NCBI GenBank assembly: GCA_028288025.1
Contig: JAQBOM010000001.1
Location: 124,001-188,000 of the forward strand
Length of the DNA: 64,000 bases
Direction of reading: 5' to 3'
Origin: Mucilaginibacter sp.
GTDB lineage: Bacteria; Bacteroidota; Bacteroidia; Sphingobacteriales; Sphingobacteriaceae
The translations under genes were made by a program, and so were the position numbers. The notes under the pieces were generated by a model. The model saw only the letters and a list, made by a program, of their open reading frames with translations. It searched no databases and was not told the origin of the DNA. Of this stretch, positions 1 to 9,484 are shown one piece after another. How positions within the stretch are numbered: the stretch's first letter is position 1; each line of letters starts with the position of its first letter.

Positions 1-1331
1 CTGCGCTGCTTGTTGTACCGGCTGTCAACAACCTGCTGGATATCCACCTTAGTGTCTCCGTACTGTACAAGGGTAATATGATCTTCTTCCTCGCGTCGGC
101 ATTGGCCGCGGTAATACTTTTGGCCGGGTTTTACCCGGCTTTCCTGCTGTCGGGCTTTAACCCCGCGCAGGTATTAAAAAGTACACTCTCTGCGCAGCAG
201 GGTGGTATTTCGCTGCGGCGCGGTCTGGTTGTTTTCCAGTTTTTTACAGCACAGGCACTCATCATAGTTACAATGGTAATGGTCTCGCAAATGAGCTACG
301 TTAATACGGCTGATATGGGTTTTAACAAGGAGGCCATTTTAACCGCCCAACTTCCGCAGGACAGCGTCGGTTTTGCCAAACGGGCTGTTTTGCGCGATGA
401 ATTGCTGAAAATACCCGGTATCGAAAAAGTGAGTTTCGGTACGGGCGCCCCTATCGGCGGCCGCTGGTTCATCGACTTGCGAACACCTGATAATGTTGGT
501 AAAGCGCCAAATATGATCATTGCGTATAAAATGAGCGACACAGGTTTTTTTAACCTGTTTCATTTGCAGTTTATAGCGGGCCGCCCCTATTACGAGTCGG
601 ATACGACCCGCGAATTTGTTGTGACCGAAAATGTCACCCGTAAATTGGGTTACAGCGACCCTTGGCGCGCAATGGGGAAGAGGATTATTGTGAATGGCTT
701 AAATCGGCCGATCGTGGGCGTGGTGAAAGACTTTCATACTGCCTCGTTGCGCTTCAGCATGGTCCCCGTGGTTATGACGACCGATAAACGGGCCTATGGC
801 ATGGCCAGCGTTAAATTGAATTTAGCCCAAGCAAAGCCTGCTATCGCCGCCATGGAAAAGTTGTGGGGTAAATATTATCCCGATTTCGCGTTCACAAACA
901 GTTTCCTTGACGATGACATCACCGCTTTTTACCGGCAGGAGACTCAACTATCGCAGCTTTACAAGCTTTTTGCGGCGGTTGCCATATTTATATCCAGCTT
1001 GGGTTTGTATGGATTGGTAACTTTTATGGCTGAACAGCGAAAAAAGGAGATCGGCGTACGCAAGGTGCTCGGTGCGCCCGTCAGCGCGATACTGATCCTG
1101 CTATCGCGGGAGTTTACTTTACTGATTGGTATCGCGTTTCTGATCGCGACGCCCGTCGCCTGGTATTTTATGCATAATTGGTTAAAACAATATGCCTACC
1201 GGATCAATTTAGGCCCCGGGCTTTTTGTCATAACCATCATTGGCTCAATCCTGATCGCGTGGGCGACGGTAGGTTATACGGCCATAAAAGCCGCGTTAGC
1301 AAACCCTGCAAAAAGTTTACGTGATGAATAA
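1..1331 (+). CDS. FtsX/MacB-like ABC transporter permease, C-terminal part (5' end outside window)
   Basis: The reading frame is open to the left edge, so the gene is cut by the window. Visible parts are a central membrane segment (around the first in-window Met, position 78), a periplasmic MacB-core-like domain, and a C-terminal FtsX domain of three membrane helices with the family phrase EIGVRKVLGA between the first two. Bacteroidota permeases of this type are about 800 residues with two FtsX domains, so roughly the second half is present. They typically act with a separate ATPase in lipoprotein or peptide export or in envelope stress response. The substrate cannot be read from this part. 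The family call is confident. Confidence 0.9.
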   Translation, partial: ALLVVPAVNNLLDIHLSVSVLYKGNMIFFLASALAAVILLAGFYPAFLLSGFNPAQVLKSTLSAQQGGISLRRGLVVFQFFTAQALIIVTMVMVSQMSYVNTADMGFNKEAILTAQLPQDSVGFAKRAVLRDELLKIPGIEKVSFGTGAPIGGRWFIDLRTPDNVGKAPNMIIAYKMSDTGFFNLFHLQFIAGRPYYESDTTREFVVTENVTRKLGYSDPWRAMGKRIIVNGLNRPIVGVVKDFHTASLRFSMVPVVMTTDKRAYGMASVKLNLAQAKPAIAAMEKLWGKYYPDFAFTNSFLDDDITAFYRQETQLSQLYKLFAAVAIFISSLGLYGLVTFMAEQRKKEIGVRKVLGAPVSAILILLSREFTLLIGIAFLIATPVAWYFMHNWLKQYAYRINLGPGLFVITIIGSILIAWATVGYTAIKAALANPAKSLRDE

Positions 1332-1808
1332 ATGTCGTTCCAAAAACGGATATCCTTTCCAAACAAAATGACTGATACAGGTGTACCACCCGGTACACGT
1401 GGACACACGTGAACACAGGTGAACACACTGACAAAACGATGTCATCACTTTTATAACTTTCCGGGTAAGTTTGCAGCGAACGTTATTGCAGTTCCTTCCC
1501 CATACGGATGACGGTCGTTATTGCGCTCAATCATATAATCTGTTTGTTTGGTAAAGGATAAATGATCGAAGTAGATTTAAAATTCAGGACTTTAAGGGAT
1601 AGCGGTTTGAAGTTGCAACTTCGAACTGCGGGGGCATACCGGGGGTATGGAGGGTTTCCTGTCCAACGATCATGATGAGTATCATAAAACAGGCAGCGAT
1701 TGATAAATGAACTTTTGTTGGTACATTAGTCTTTAGCTTTTGCAGTTCTCACCATGAACTGTAAAAAGAGTCTCATGATGTGATGTAAACCCACAAAAAA
1801 TCAAACCT
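1332..1808. other. Intergenic region with palindromes, no gene seen
   Basis: No convincing coding frame. It contains a 7-bp inverted repeat followed by three 10-bp direct repeats (1381-1430), and a perfect 14-bp palindrome GAAGTTGCAACTTC (1609-1622) that could be an operator. A loose TAnnTTTG-like element (1734-1742) lies about 70 bp before the next start. Confidence 0.4.
1381..1430. repeat. Inverted repeat plus three 10-bp direct repeats
   Basis: GTGTACC (1381-1387) and GGTACAC (1392-1398) form a perfect 7-bp inverted repeat with a 4-nt loop. Three imperfect 10-mers follow directly: GGACACACGT, GAACACAGGT and GAACACACTG (1401-1430). The block lies 50 bp after the permease stop. It has no T-run, so it is not an ordinary terminator. 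The 10-bp spacing matches a DNA turn and would suit a protein-binding array, but this is inference. Confidence 0.5.
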
Positions 1809-2363
1809 ATGAGAAAAGTCATGTTCGCGATCAATATCAGCATCGACGGCTGTTACGAGCATACCCATTTCAGCCCGGATGAGGAACTCATGGACTATTT
1901 TACCCGGCTTATGCTAGACACCGGCTTGATCGTCTACGGCCGTAAAACGTACGAGTTAATGGTTCCTTATTGGCCGGAAGTCGCCAAAAACCAGTCCGGT
2001 ACGCCCGACGATATTGCCTTTGCTGAGGCCATGGTCCCGATCGAAAAGATCGTCCTTTCGCGCACACTAAAAAATGCAGCGGAAAATACACGGATAGTCA
2101 GTGAAAACCCCGAAGGCTTGATCCGCGAATTAAAACAGCAACCCGGAAAAAAAATCGCCTTCAGCAGCACCAGCCTGCTTCCGCGCTTGCTGGCGCCTGG
2201 CCTCATCGATGAACTTTATTTAATCGTCCACCCGGTTCTGGTCGGAGAAGGCAAACGCCTATTTGAAAACTTCATCGTTCCCGAACAACTCAACTTCAAA
2301 CTGGCGCACACCCGGGTATTCAAATCCGGCGTTATCGCCCTTCATTACCAAAAAAATGAATAA
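1809..2363 (+). CDS. Dihydrofolate reductase-like (RibD C-terminal domain) protein
   Basis: A 184-residue single-domain protein with the RibD-C/DHFR-like fold pattern: N-terminal strand [11 protein letters not shown], the nucleotide-site phrase [12 protein letters not shown] near residue 42, a central IVLSRTL strand, and a C-terminal [21 protein letters not shown] segment. Proteins of this family are NADPH-dependent reductases of unknown substrate, and few are true DHFRs. There is no deaminase domain, so this is not a complete RibD. Its stop overlaps the start of the downstream DUF2200 gene, indicating translational coupling. Confidence 0.88.
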   Translation: MRKVMFAINISIDGCYEHTHFSPDEELMDYFTRLMLDTGLIVYGRKTYELMVPYWPEVAKNQSGTPDDIAFAEAMVPIEKIVLSRTLKNAAENTRIVSENPEGLIRELKQQPGKKIAFSSTSLLPRLLAPGLIDELYLIVHPVLVGEGKRLFENFIVPEQLNFKLAHTRVFKSGVIALHYQKNE

Positions 2364-2718
2364 CAGCAGCACACACGACGAGCGCATCGCAAAAATGAGC
2401 TTTGCCTCCGTCTATCCCTTATATCTTGCCAAAGTCGAAAAGAAAGGCCGCACAAAAGAAGAGTTGGATCAAGTCATCACCTGGCTAACCGGCTTTAACG
2501 ACGGGCAGCTCCAGGACCTGATCGACAAAAAAGTAACATTTGAAACCTTCTTCGGGCAGGCTTCGCTCCATCCCAACGCACCGCTCATTACCGGACTCAT
2601 CTGCGGCTATCGCGTCGAAGAGATTGAAAATCCGTTGACGCAGCAGGTTAGGTACCTGGATAAGTTAATTGATGAGTTGGCCAAAGGCAGGAGGATGGAA
2701 AAAATATTGAGAAGTTAA
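2356..2718 (+). CDS. DUF2200 family protein
   Basis: A 120-residue cytoplasmic protein beginning [20 protein letters not shown]. It continues through the family's conserved stretches: a [19 protein letters not shown] helix, a VTFETFF segment and a [19 protein letters not shown] segment. The ATG at 2356 is chosen because the protein then starts as family members do. The start codon overlaps the stop codon of the reductase gene by a few bases, so the two are probably translated together. Function is unknown. The basic C-terminus and the absence of a signal peptide suggest a small cytosolic protein. Confidence 0.85.
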   Translation: MNNSSTHDERIAKMSFASVYPLYLAKVEKKGRTKEELDQVITWLTGFNDGQLQDLIDKKVTFETFFGQASLHPNAPLITGLICGYRVEEIENPLTQQVRYLDKLIDELAKGRRMEKILRS

Positions 2719-2816
2719 ATTCAACCCTCCGCGTTTTTAGTCGGGGTTTTGAACCGCTGTCGTGGGGCTTTTTAGAATTAATGTTTACATTTAACAAACC
2801 ATTAAACTCCCATACC

Positions 2817-3176
2817 ATGAAAAGAAAGATACGCACAACGGTGGCTTTGCTCCTTTCCTTTGGCGCGGCATTCGCCTGGTTTGCCGGCATAGATGGCAAA
2901 TGGTCTGCTATGCTAAAAGGGCCGGATGGCAATGAATTCCCGATAACCTATACTTTTAAAACCGCTGGCGCCACGCTAACGGGTACGGTAACCTCCTCGA
3001 TAGGCAACTTCAATATTTCGGATGGAGTAGTGAAAGGCGACAGCTTATGGTTCACGGCTAACATCAATACCATGAAGATCAAAAACAAAGGCAGGTACTA
3101 TGCCGATGGCGACTCAATAAGCCTGCGGGTGGGTACCAGGTCGACGCATACCACGTTGAAACGCACAAATAATTGA
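2817..3176 (+). CDS. Small secreted beta-rich hypothetical protein
   Basis: 119 residues with an N-terminal signal peptide (basic MKRKIR, then a hydrophobic stretch to about residue 23). The mature part begins near GIDGKWSAMLKGPDG. The rest alternates short beta strands with G-x-S/G-D turns (TLTGTVTSS, VVKGDSLWF, YYADGDSISLRV), which suggests a small lipocalin-like or beta-sandwich fold. Similar short proteins are common in Sphingobacteriaceae without known function. The start at 2817 is preferred to 2781 because it gives a clean signal peptide. Confidence 0.65.
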   Translation: MKRKIRTTVALLLSFGAAFAWFAGIDGKWSAMLKGPDGNEFPITYTFKTAGATLTGTVTSSIGNFNISDGVVKGDSLWFTANINTMKIKNKGRYYADGDSISLRVGTRSTHTTLKRTNN

Positions 3177-3615
3177 ACCTCTCCTCATTCCACAAAACAC
3201 CATCAAAGTAGGCGCTGTAGCATGGTTTTATGATGATGCACGGCAACGGGTTTACTTTCCGTGCCGCTGTAACCCGCCCCGAAACGCAGGGCCTCGTACC
3301 GGAGACCCTGCTGAGACCAGAAATTTCCGTCCCCGCAGGGTCTCTCGCAGGGGACCCTGCGCTGTAACCGGCCCCGAAACGCAGGGTCCCGTACCAGAGA
3401 CCCCGCTGAGAAAAAAACAAAACAATAAAGATCTGCAATAACGATTAACTATTAAAACATAAAAATTCACGCTCAATGAGCATATTAAACGCATGATTTG
3501 AGCCCGGGTGGCGCGCAAAAAGATTCACATATCGCGAATCCTTTTTTTGTGTTCGGCGGTTTTATTATATTTAATAATAATTGCTATATGAGAAAAATAA
3601 ATATATTTTTGATTT
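3177..3615. other. Intergenic region with GC-rich repeat
   Basis: No coding frame is supported. The middle (3265-3411) carries two 52-bp direct repeats separated by a hairpin. The part after about 3430 is AT-rich and probably holds the promoter of the M48 protease gene. Confidence 0.5.
3265..3411. repeat. Two 52-bp GC-rich direct repeats around a hairpin
   Basis: Copies at 3265-3316 and 3360-3411 differ at only a few positions, and both begin CGCTGTAACC. Each contains a near-palindrome with GCAGGG.. and ..CCCTGC-type arms around a GTACC core. Between the copies, GCAGGGTC (3335-3342) pairs with GACCCTGC (3353-3360). The block is far richer in GC than its flanks and resembles a REP/BIME-type extragenic element. 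Confidence 0.7.
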
Positions 3616-4992
3616 GTGCAGCCCAACCTTAAACCGCAGCCTTATACTTTGTTGTTGTATTTTGTATCGCTATTTACTTGTAGTACAGCCTCTTATGCAC
3701 AATCCGCTGCCAGGGCGGAGGATAATTTTAAAAATCACACGTATCAAAATTTAACAGCTTATATATCCTTCTTAAGCAAAACAGCCGATGATAATACTGC
3801 CTTGCTCGACAAAAAACTGCAAAAGGAATACCGCGGGATAATTGCTGAAAAAAATACAGATCTGATAAAGGAGCTGAACGATAAGCAGTTTTTGTTTGAT
3901 ACAGAAGTTGCGCCATACTTAAATTCCATATTTAACCATGTGCTCGAAAAAAACGGATTAGATAAAAACCAGTTCCATTTTTTTGTAAACCGTACCGCCG
4001 GCGTGAATGCTTATACCTATGAGGAGGGTACTATTGTATGCAACCTGGGCTTGTTGAATATTATGGAGAACGAAAGCCAGCTGGCAATGGTTTTTTGCCA
4101 CGAACTTGGCCATTATCTGCTAAAGCACGCTAACTCGTCCATTATATCTCAATTAGAGATATACCATTCACCCGAATTTTTGGCTAAGGTGAGGAGCATT
4201 AAAAAACAGGCATACAGTTCTAGAAAACAGTTGGAAGAGCTGTATAAAAGCGATGTGTTTGACAGGCGGAAGCATAATAGATCGCAGGAGCGGGCTGCCG
4301 ATTCATTGGGCATTGTGTTGTTTGAAAATACGTTTTATAGCGGTGCGCAGGTATCGCATATTTTTGATCTTTTGGCTGCCGCCGAAGGTTCGCCTGCAAT
4401 GGGTACGCTCACCAGTTTTTTTAAACAGGAGAATATTACCATAGACGAAGAATGGCTAAAACCCGCAAAAAAAATGAGTTTTGGCACGATTAAGCAGGAG
4501 ATAGTTGATTCATTAAAAACTCACCCCGATTGCGCGGTACGAAAAGTGATGATGCAGGCCTGTTTTGATAAAAATCCAAAACACGGTCAGGATTTTTTAA
4601 TCGGCAATGCAAAAAAATTATCGGACATTAAAAAAACGGCTTTATTTGATGAAGCGGCTTTTTCAAAAGAGAATGATAATTTGAGCTATTATTTTTACCA
4701 GCTGATTCAAGGCGATGCCATGTTTCCGGCAAATGCTTATATCAAATCAGAGATATTTGCCACGCTGGTTTCGCTATGCCGGCACCAAAAAGAGCACACC
4801 CTTTATACAGTAGTAAGCAACCAGTATATCCCCGAAGATAACCGGGATGAGTATGCCTTAATGCTAAAAATGTTCGATTCCATTGATCTGGCTACCCTCA
4901 CAGATATAGCCGCCAAATATTACACAAACAATAAACCCTTTATCACCGCTTCGCCGGAAGCGATCAACCTCCTTAAACAATTTAAAAATTAA
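3616..4992 (+). CDS. M48-type zinc metalloprotease, secreted
   Basis: 458 residues with a signal peptide ending near TASYAQS. The zinc motif H162ELGH166 is followed by the glutamate-bearing ERAADSLG motif of the third metal ligand, the M48 pattern (Ste24/HtpX/BepA relatives). There are no membrane helices after the signal peptide, which fits a periplasmic BepA-like or lipoprotein-type M48 enzyme. The start codon is GTG. An ATG at 3588 is in another frame and stops after 14 codons. The downstream gene begins 2 nt after this stop, so the pair forms an operon and the partner may be a substrate or cofactor. Confidence 0.88.
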   Translation: MQPNLKPQPYTLLLYFVSLFTCSTASYAQSAARAEDNFKNHTYQNLTAYISFLSKTADDNTALLDKKLQKEYRGIIAEKNTDLIKELNDKQFLFDTEVAPYLNSIFNHVLEKNGLDKNQFHFFVNRTAGVNAYTYEEGTIVCNLGLLNIMENESQLAMVFCHELGHYLLKHANSSIISQLEIYHSPEFLAKVRSIKKQAYSSRKQLEELYKSDVFDRRKHNRSQERAADSLGIVLFENTFYSGAQVSHIFDLLAAAEGSPAMGTLTSFFKQENITIDEEWLKPAKKMSFGTIKQEIVDSLKTHPDCAVRKVMMQACFDKNPKHGQDFLIGNAKKLSDIKKTALFDEAAFSKENDNLSYYFYQLIQGDAMFPANAYIKSEIFATLVSLCRHQKEHTLYTVVSNQYIPEDNRDEYALMLKMFDSIDLATLTDIAAKYYTNNKPFITASPEAINLLKQFKN

Positions 4993-4994
4993 GT

Positions 4995-6548
4995 ATGAAA
5001 TTAAAACTATTATTTACCGCCCTGGTTTGCTCGGCCCTCCAGGGCATGAGTCAGGATGCATCAAAAGTTTTTGATGAAGTAAAGAATGTAACTATCCGCA
5101 ACAGCGGGGTTATAGAAAAAAACAATGTTGTAAAAGGCTATTACAACTTTTACGAGTTTGATAAGATAGACAGGAAAACACGCTTGTTTAAATTGAACTT
5201 AATGGACGAGAATCTAAACTCTTTGGGTACTAAAGAGATCGAAGGGCCAAAAGAATGGGAGCTGATTAGCGTCGGTTTTGACGGCAACAACTTTTGCCTT
5301 AAGTTTTGGGATGAGAAAGCCAAAGCTTTTGAAATGAAAGTTTACGATCAGCAAGCCAAAGAGATCAACTCTGTTTCAACAGAGATCAACTACAAACCTT
5401 CCAGCATGAAATACAATACTTTCCACTCGTCGGTGAGTCCGGAGTTGAATATTGTGGGGAATAATGGTTTTGTTAATTACACTTTTAACGAGCCTAATGA
5501 TGCCTACATTATAAGCTATGTGGGTACTACAGTTCAAAAATCGTGGGAGCAAACATATGAGCCGGAAGGAAAATCCAAAATAATGCTGCCTAATTATTTG
5601 AATGGTAACAGTGAAATAATATTAACGGCAGTAACCCGTGTTGAAAGAGGGCTGTACACTGTAAACACGCAAAACCTGATGGTAGCCAATAGTGTGAAAG
5701 ACGGGCGCCAGTTATTTGAAATGTCTATGGAGTTTGATGGGAATAATCATGTGGTACCTATTAACGCCGTTTTTGAAGATAATAAGATCATCGTTATCGG
5801 GTTGAACTATAAGCAAGCCAAAACCTTTACAACGCCTCCTGATGGTTTTGCTTTTTTAGAGATCGACAAAACAGGTAAATTGCTGAAAAGCAATTTTAAA
5901 ACTTTTGATGAATCATTAGGCAAATATTTACCTATGGAGGATGGAAAGTTGCAGGGCGGGTATTTCCTTTACATTCATGACATTGTTAAAACCAATAAAA
6001 ACACCAACCTTGTAATTGCAGAAAAATTTAAGAAACCGGGAGGTTCAGGAGTCCTGTCCGCTTTAGCTACGGCGTCCTCTATGGCTACGGCATCGCACAC
6101 AAGTCTGGTTGCATTGCAGCTCGAAAATATGGTTGTAATAGAATATGATAATAACGGTAATGCGATACTAGCCCAGGAGATACCTAAAGCCAAAGGTTCA
6201 TCGCAAAGCTTCCCGGCATATACAGGCTTACTTTCGCCGTATTTTTTAGCAACGATGGCTAAGTTTGCCGGCCAGATGGACTATATGTATACGCAAAAAA
6301 GCGATGATAACGCCGAGATCACCTTTAGCTTTGTTGATTATGAAAAATTAAATGAAGATGCAAAGAAGACAAAGAACTTTGGCCAGATAAAATACAAGGC
6401 AGGTAAAATAACGGTTGATAAAATCGCTATAAAAAAAGAAAAGGCAACCTGGTCATACATCCTGCCGGGAAAAGCAAACCACGTTATCCAGGTAAATTAT
6501 TTTAAAAAGGAAAAGAAGATGACAATGGATATGATCAAATTAAACTAA
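4995..6548 (+). CDS. Secreted hypothetical protein, partner of M48 protease
   Basis: 517 residues with a signal peptide (MKLKLLFTALVCSALQGMSQ). No domain is recognised. The mature protein is rich in aromatic and charged beta-strand stretches with repeated patterns such as FDGNNFCLKFWD, FEDNKIIVIGLN and GFAFLEIDKTGK, suggesting a beta-propeller-like surface protein. A low-complexity Ala/Ser/Thr stretch (about residues 352-368) interrupts it. It follows the M48 protease gene by 2 nt and is followed by a strong terminator. Function unknown. Confidence 0.75.
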   Translation: MKLKLLFTALVCSALQGMSQDASKVFDEVKNVTIRNSGVIEKNNVVKGYYNFYEFDKIDRKTRLFKLNLMDENLNSLGTKEIEGPKEWELISVGFDGNNFCLKFWDEKAKAFEMKVYDQQAKEINSVSTEINYKPSSMKYNTFHSSVSPELNIVGNNGFVNYTFNEPNDAYIISYVGTTVQKSWEQTYEPEGKSKIMLPNYLNGNSEIILTAVTRVERGLYTVNTQNLMVANSVKDGRQLFEMSMEFDGNNHVVPINAVFEDNKIIVIGLNYKQAKTFTTPPDGFAFLEIDKTGKLLKSNFKTFDESLGKYLPMEDGKLQGGYFLYIHDIVKTNKNTNLVIAEKFKKPGGSGVLSALATASSMATASHTSLVALQLENMVVIEYDNNGNAILAQEIPKAKGSSQSFPAYTGLLSPYFLATMAKFAGQMDYMYTQKSDDNAEITFSFVDYEKLNEDAKKTKNFGQIKYKAGKITVDKIAIKKEKATWSYILPGKANHVIQVNYFKKEKKMTMDMIKLN

Positions 6549-6601
6549 AGATAATGCCATTGCAATACAGGCGATGGCGTACTAAAGAGCTTCCATTAAC
6601 C

Positions 6602-6632
6602 AAGGGAATCGCACACCGCGATTCCCTTTTTA
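6602..6632 (+). terminator. Rho-independent terminator after the M48 operon
   Basis: An 11-bp perfect stem (AAGGGAATCGC / GCGATTCCCTT) with loop ACACC is followed by a T-rich tail. Confidence 0.85.
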
Positions 6633-6658
6633 TCTTTAATAAACTATCTTAGTCCTCC

Positions 6659-8332
6659 ATGAGCCTAACCCTAATTATAGACGCGCTGCTTTTACCCGTA
6701 TCCTGGTGTTTCGTATTTGCGTTTGTAACATCGGTTGGTTATGCCTTCGTTCCGTTTAAGCGGCAAAGGGGTGTGCTTTATGATAATTTATTTACCTGGT
6801 TCTGGTACGGCGTAGGCATCACCATCGTGTTTCTACAGATATGGAACTTGTTTCTGCCGATAGGTATCTATACATGGATATGTCTGTTGCCCTTCGCCGT
6901 TTGGGGTTTTATAAACTTACGGCGGTCCGGACTGCTGCCAGCGATCAGCAGGCCGCATTGGATCATATGGTTATTGAGTTTGATTGTTTTAATTTTCCTG
7001 GTCGTCTCATCGCTCGATAATACCTTTATTTACGATACGCTGGTATATCACTTCTACACCATAAATTGGTTTAGCAATTACCCCGCTACGCCCGGCACCG
7101 GTAACTTGTTTATTTACCTGGGCCTTAATCAGTCTTACTTTCTTTTCCCGGCCCTTTTGGATGGTCTTTGGGGTGGTTACAAAGGCGCCTGTGCCGCCAA
7201 TGGGTTATTTGCTGTGGTAATATGCGGTGAAATAATTTTGGCCAATGCTAAGCGGGTTATCGACAGGAAGTTTACATTCTTGTCTGCCTTTCAACTGCTG
7301 TTTCTGCCGCTTTGTATAAACATTGGCGTGCAAAATCTCAGCAGCCCCACGCCCGATACCTTCGTTAATCTTTTGACCTTTAAAGTTTTCTCAGACTTAA
7401 TAACCTGCCTTGAGGCTAAAAAAATCGGGTTCCAGGATATTTTCCTGCTGTTGTTTTATGGCGTGCTGGGTGTTGTGATGAAGATGAGTTTTGCCGGTGT
7501 GGCTTTGGGCATGGGATTCGTTGTGCTTGTTTTGCTTTCGGTAAATAACCTATGGAAGTTTAAAGCTGTTGCCGGGGCTGCTGCCATTTTATTGCTGTTA
7601 CTGGCGCCGTGGGTGCTGAGGGGGATAATATCCACCGGGTATATTGCTTTCCCGGCTTATTCGCTGCCCATATCTGTTGACTGGCGGGTTCCAAAGCCTG
7701 AGCTGGTTGACTTTTATGCATATATAAAAGGGTTTGCCCGTACAATGCTTCACGGCAAGGCCGCGGTTGATGCTGCCTATAATTATAAATGGCTGCCGGC
7801 CTGGATAAAACGAATGGCTGGTTCTTTTACATTTATTGCACCGGTAAGTTTATGTTTAGGCGTTTGCGGTATAATGATATTAAAAAAGATAAGAATAAGG
7901 CATCTTTCGCTCATTTTCACTTGTATCCTGATTTCACTTGCCTTCTGGTTTTTTACAGCGCCCGATGTCCGCTTTGCCCGGTTCACATTGTGGACCCTGG
8001 GTTTAGCGCCCCTGGCTTATTTTATTGCAGGGTTAAGATCAAAATACCACAATTTGTTTGGGATTGGCATTGTTTTATGTTGCCTGCTGATAATGGCCAG
8101 GAACTGGAATGATGATCCGCAACCGCTTGGTGATTTACCGAAACAACAGCGGGCTGTCTTTACTACAAAGTCCGGGTTAAAAATAAACGTTAATAACGAT
8201 ACCCCGCCAAATGACCCCTGGCAGCTTGACGATTGCATCATACCCTGTTCGGCATATCCCGACTCGAATTTGATGCTTCGCGGAAAGGCCGTCAGTGAAG
8301 GTTTCCGCAACAGTGCCGGGGATAAAAAATGA
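6659..8332 (+). CDS. Polytopic inner-membrane protein, GT-C-like
   Basis: 557 residues with about a dozen hydrophobic helices. An acidic/aromatic motif, DTLVYHFYTINWFSNYP, lies after the fourth helix (about residue 127), and a PGTGNLF..NQSYFLFP segment follows. This layout (D..YH in the first large loop, many helices, a hydrophilic C-terminus) resembles GT-C-fold glycosyltransferases and the LIC_10190-type membrane proteins, but no catalytic motif can be proven. The hydrophilic tail of about 70 residues after the last helix would face one side of the membrane. A terminator lies between it and the gene before, so it is transcribed separately. Confidence 0.6.
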   Translation: MSLTLIIDALLLPVSWCFVFAFVTSVGYAFVPFKRQRGVLYDNLFTWFWYGVGITIVFLQIWNLFLPIGIYTWICLLPFAVWGFINLRRSGLLPAISRPHWIIWLLSLIVLIFLVVSSLDNTFIYDTLVYHFYTINWFSNYPATPGTGNLFIYLGLNQSYFLFPALLDGLWGGYKGACAANGLFAVVICGEIILANAKRVIDRKFTFLSAFQLLFLPLCINIGVQNLSSPTPDTFVNLLTFKVFSDLITCLEAKKIGFQDIFLLLFYGVLGVVMKMSFAGVALGMGFVVLVLLSVNNLWKFKAVAGAAAILLLLLAPWVLRGIISTGYIAFPAYSLPISVDWRVPKPELVDFYAYIKGFARTMLHGKAAVDAAYNYKWLPAWIKRMAGSFTFIAPVSLCLGVCGIMILKKIRIRHLSLIFTCILISLAFWFFTAPDVRFARFTLWTLGLAPLAYFIAGLRSKYHNLFGIGIVLCCLLIMARNWNDDPQPLGDLPKQQRAVFTTKSGLKINVNNDTPPNDPWQLDDCIIPCSAYPDSNLMLRGKAVSEGFRNSAGDKK

Positions 8333-8476
8333 GCGCCCTACTTGCAGGAGTAAGGTTTAAAATTGCGCAATCGCCAACGGTATTGAAGATTTGCCATGGC
8401 ATGGTATTGTTTTTGTTAAACAATATATAGATCTAACATTAATAAAAGTGCTGGAATTTTTTTTTAAGCCGTACCT

Positions 8477-8740
8477 ATGATAAAACAATATGAAATGAAA
8501 CCATATATTACGTTATCGCATGATAACAAACTGTATGGTAAATTAAGTTCTACAGTAAAAAAGGACGAGGTTGTCTATAAATTTCTATTTGATAACTCTA
8601 AGGACTACATCTGTTTAAAGAAAAAAAACGACCTGTGGATATTTGCCGGTGGTATGAAAAGCCCAAACGAGTTGTGGGCAACTGAGCTTGGCAAACAAAT
8701 AGAACAATACGAAGAAAGTCATCTCTCCCGCCAGGCTTAA
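8477..8740 (+). CDS. Small hypothetical protein (87 aa)
   Basis: A hydrophilic protein without signal peptide or membrane helix: PYITLSHDNKLYGKLSS, a lysine-rich middle, then WIFAGGMKSPNELWATELG. A second in-frame Met (8495) is an equally possible start. The aromatic-rich composition and alternation of strands suggest a small globular fold. No family is recognised. It stands alone, convergent with the rhodanese gene. Confidence 0.5.
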   Translation: MIKQYEMKPYITLSHDNKLYGKLSSTVKKDEVVYKFLFDNSKDYICLKKKNDLWIFAGGMKSPNELWATELGKQIEQYEESHLSRQA

Positions 8741-8851
8741 TTAAGTTTGGCTTCCATAAAAACTATAAATTTACCGGGTACCAGTCGTTATGACGAGTAT
8801 CCCTATGTCGTTTTTTCCAAGCAGTTGTGTATTAAGAACAGCTCACCCGGT

Positions 8852-9331
8852 TTAATTTCCTGCTTCCACCGGGTAACCTTTATCGCGCCAGTTCGTTTTC
8901 AGGTTAACGGGAAGATCCAATAGTTTAATGTTGGTAAACCCCAGCCCGGTTAGTAAGGAAAAGGCCGGCCTGATGTTGGGGCATTTTGCAAACGGGCAGC
9001 AACCGCAGTATATAACGATCTTTGTATCTTTAGGTAACCCGTAAAGCGCCTTTTTAAAGCTTTCCATATTTTCCGTTTTATTGACTGCACCGATATGCCT
9101 GGCGCCTTTAATATCCTCAACGGCGCCGATGTTAAAAATAACCACCTTGCCGGAGTTTGTGGAATTTATGGCTGCTGCCAATTCATTGGGCTCAATTAAC
9201 TGGTTTGCCGTCCATGGGTTAGGCGGGCTAAGTGTGGGAGCCGTTCCCGGCGATGTTTGTGCTTTTAAACCGGTCGTGGTCGCCAGCAAAAGTATTAAAC
9301 CGGCTATGGTGCTATAAATAGATCGTTTCAT
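8852..9331 (-). CDS. Secreted rhodanese-like domain protein
   Basis: 159 residues from the Met at 9331, chosen because it begins a signal peptide (KRSIYSTIAGLILLLATTTG). The mature part has the rhodanese outline: ELAAAINSTNSGKVVIFNIG, a GAVEDIKGARHIGAV strand-turn, then VIYCGCCPFAKCPN where the active-site cysteine loop lies, and a final GLGFTNIKLLDLPVNLKTNW-like helix. The loop has four cysteines (CGCC...C) instead of the usual CxxxxR, so it may act in thiol/persulfide exchange or metal binding rather than classic sulfurtransfer. Transcribed divergently from the trehalase gene. Confidence 0.78.
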   Translation of the reverse strand: MKRSIYSTIAGLILLLATTTGLKAQTSPGTAPTLSPPNPWTANQLIEPNELAAAINSTNSGKVVIFNIGAVEDIKGARHIGAVNKTENMESFKKALYGLPKDTKIVIYCGCCPFAKCPNIRPAFSLLTGLGFTNIKLLDLPVNLKTNWRDKGYPVEAGN

Positions 9332-9484
9332 AAGTAATTTGTGTAACGTAATCGAATCCAAAGATAAAAATTACTTTACGCATCTGGCTGGTTGCCTGCC
9401 GGTATCCTAAAAGATATTAATATCCGTTTTTAATAAGCATGGGGTTTTTTGCCTATCTTCATGGCTCCAATCGTAACCTGAACC

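Noticed and set aside
3588..3615. ATG start for the M48 protease at 3588
   Set aside because: It is in a different frame and stops after 14 codons. The GTG at 3616 gives a complete signal peptide.
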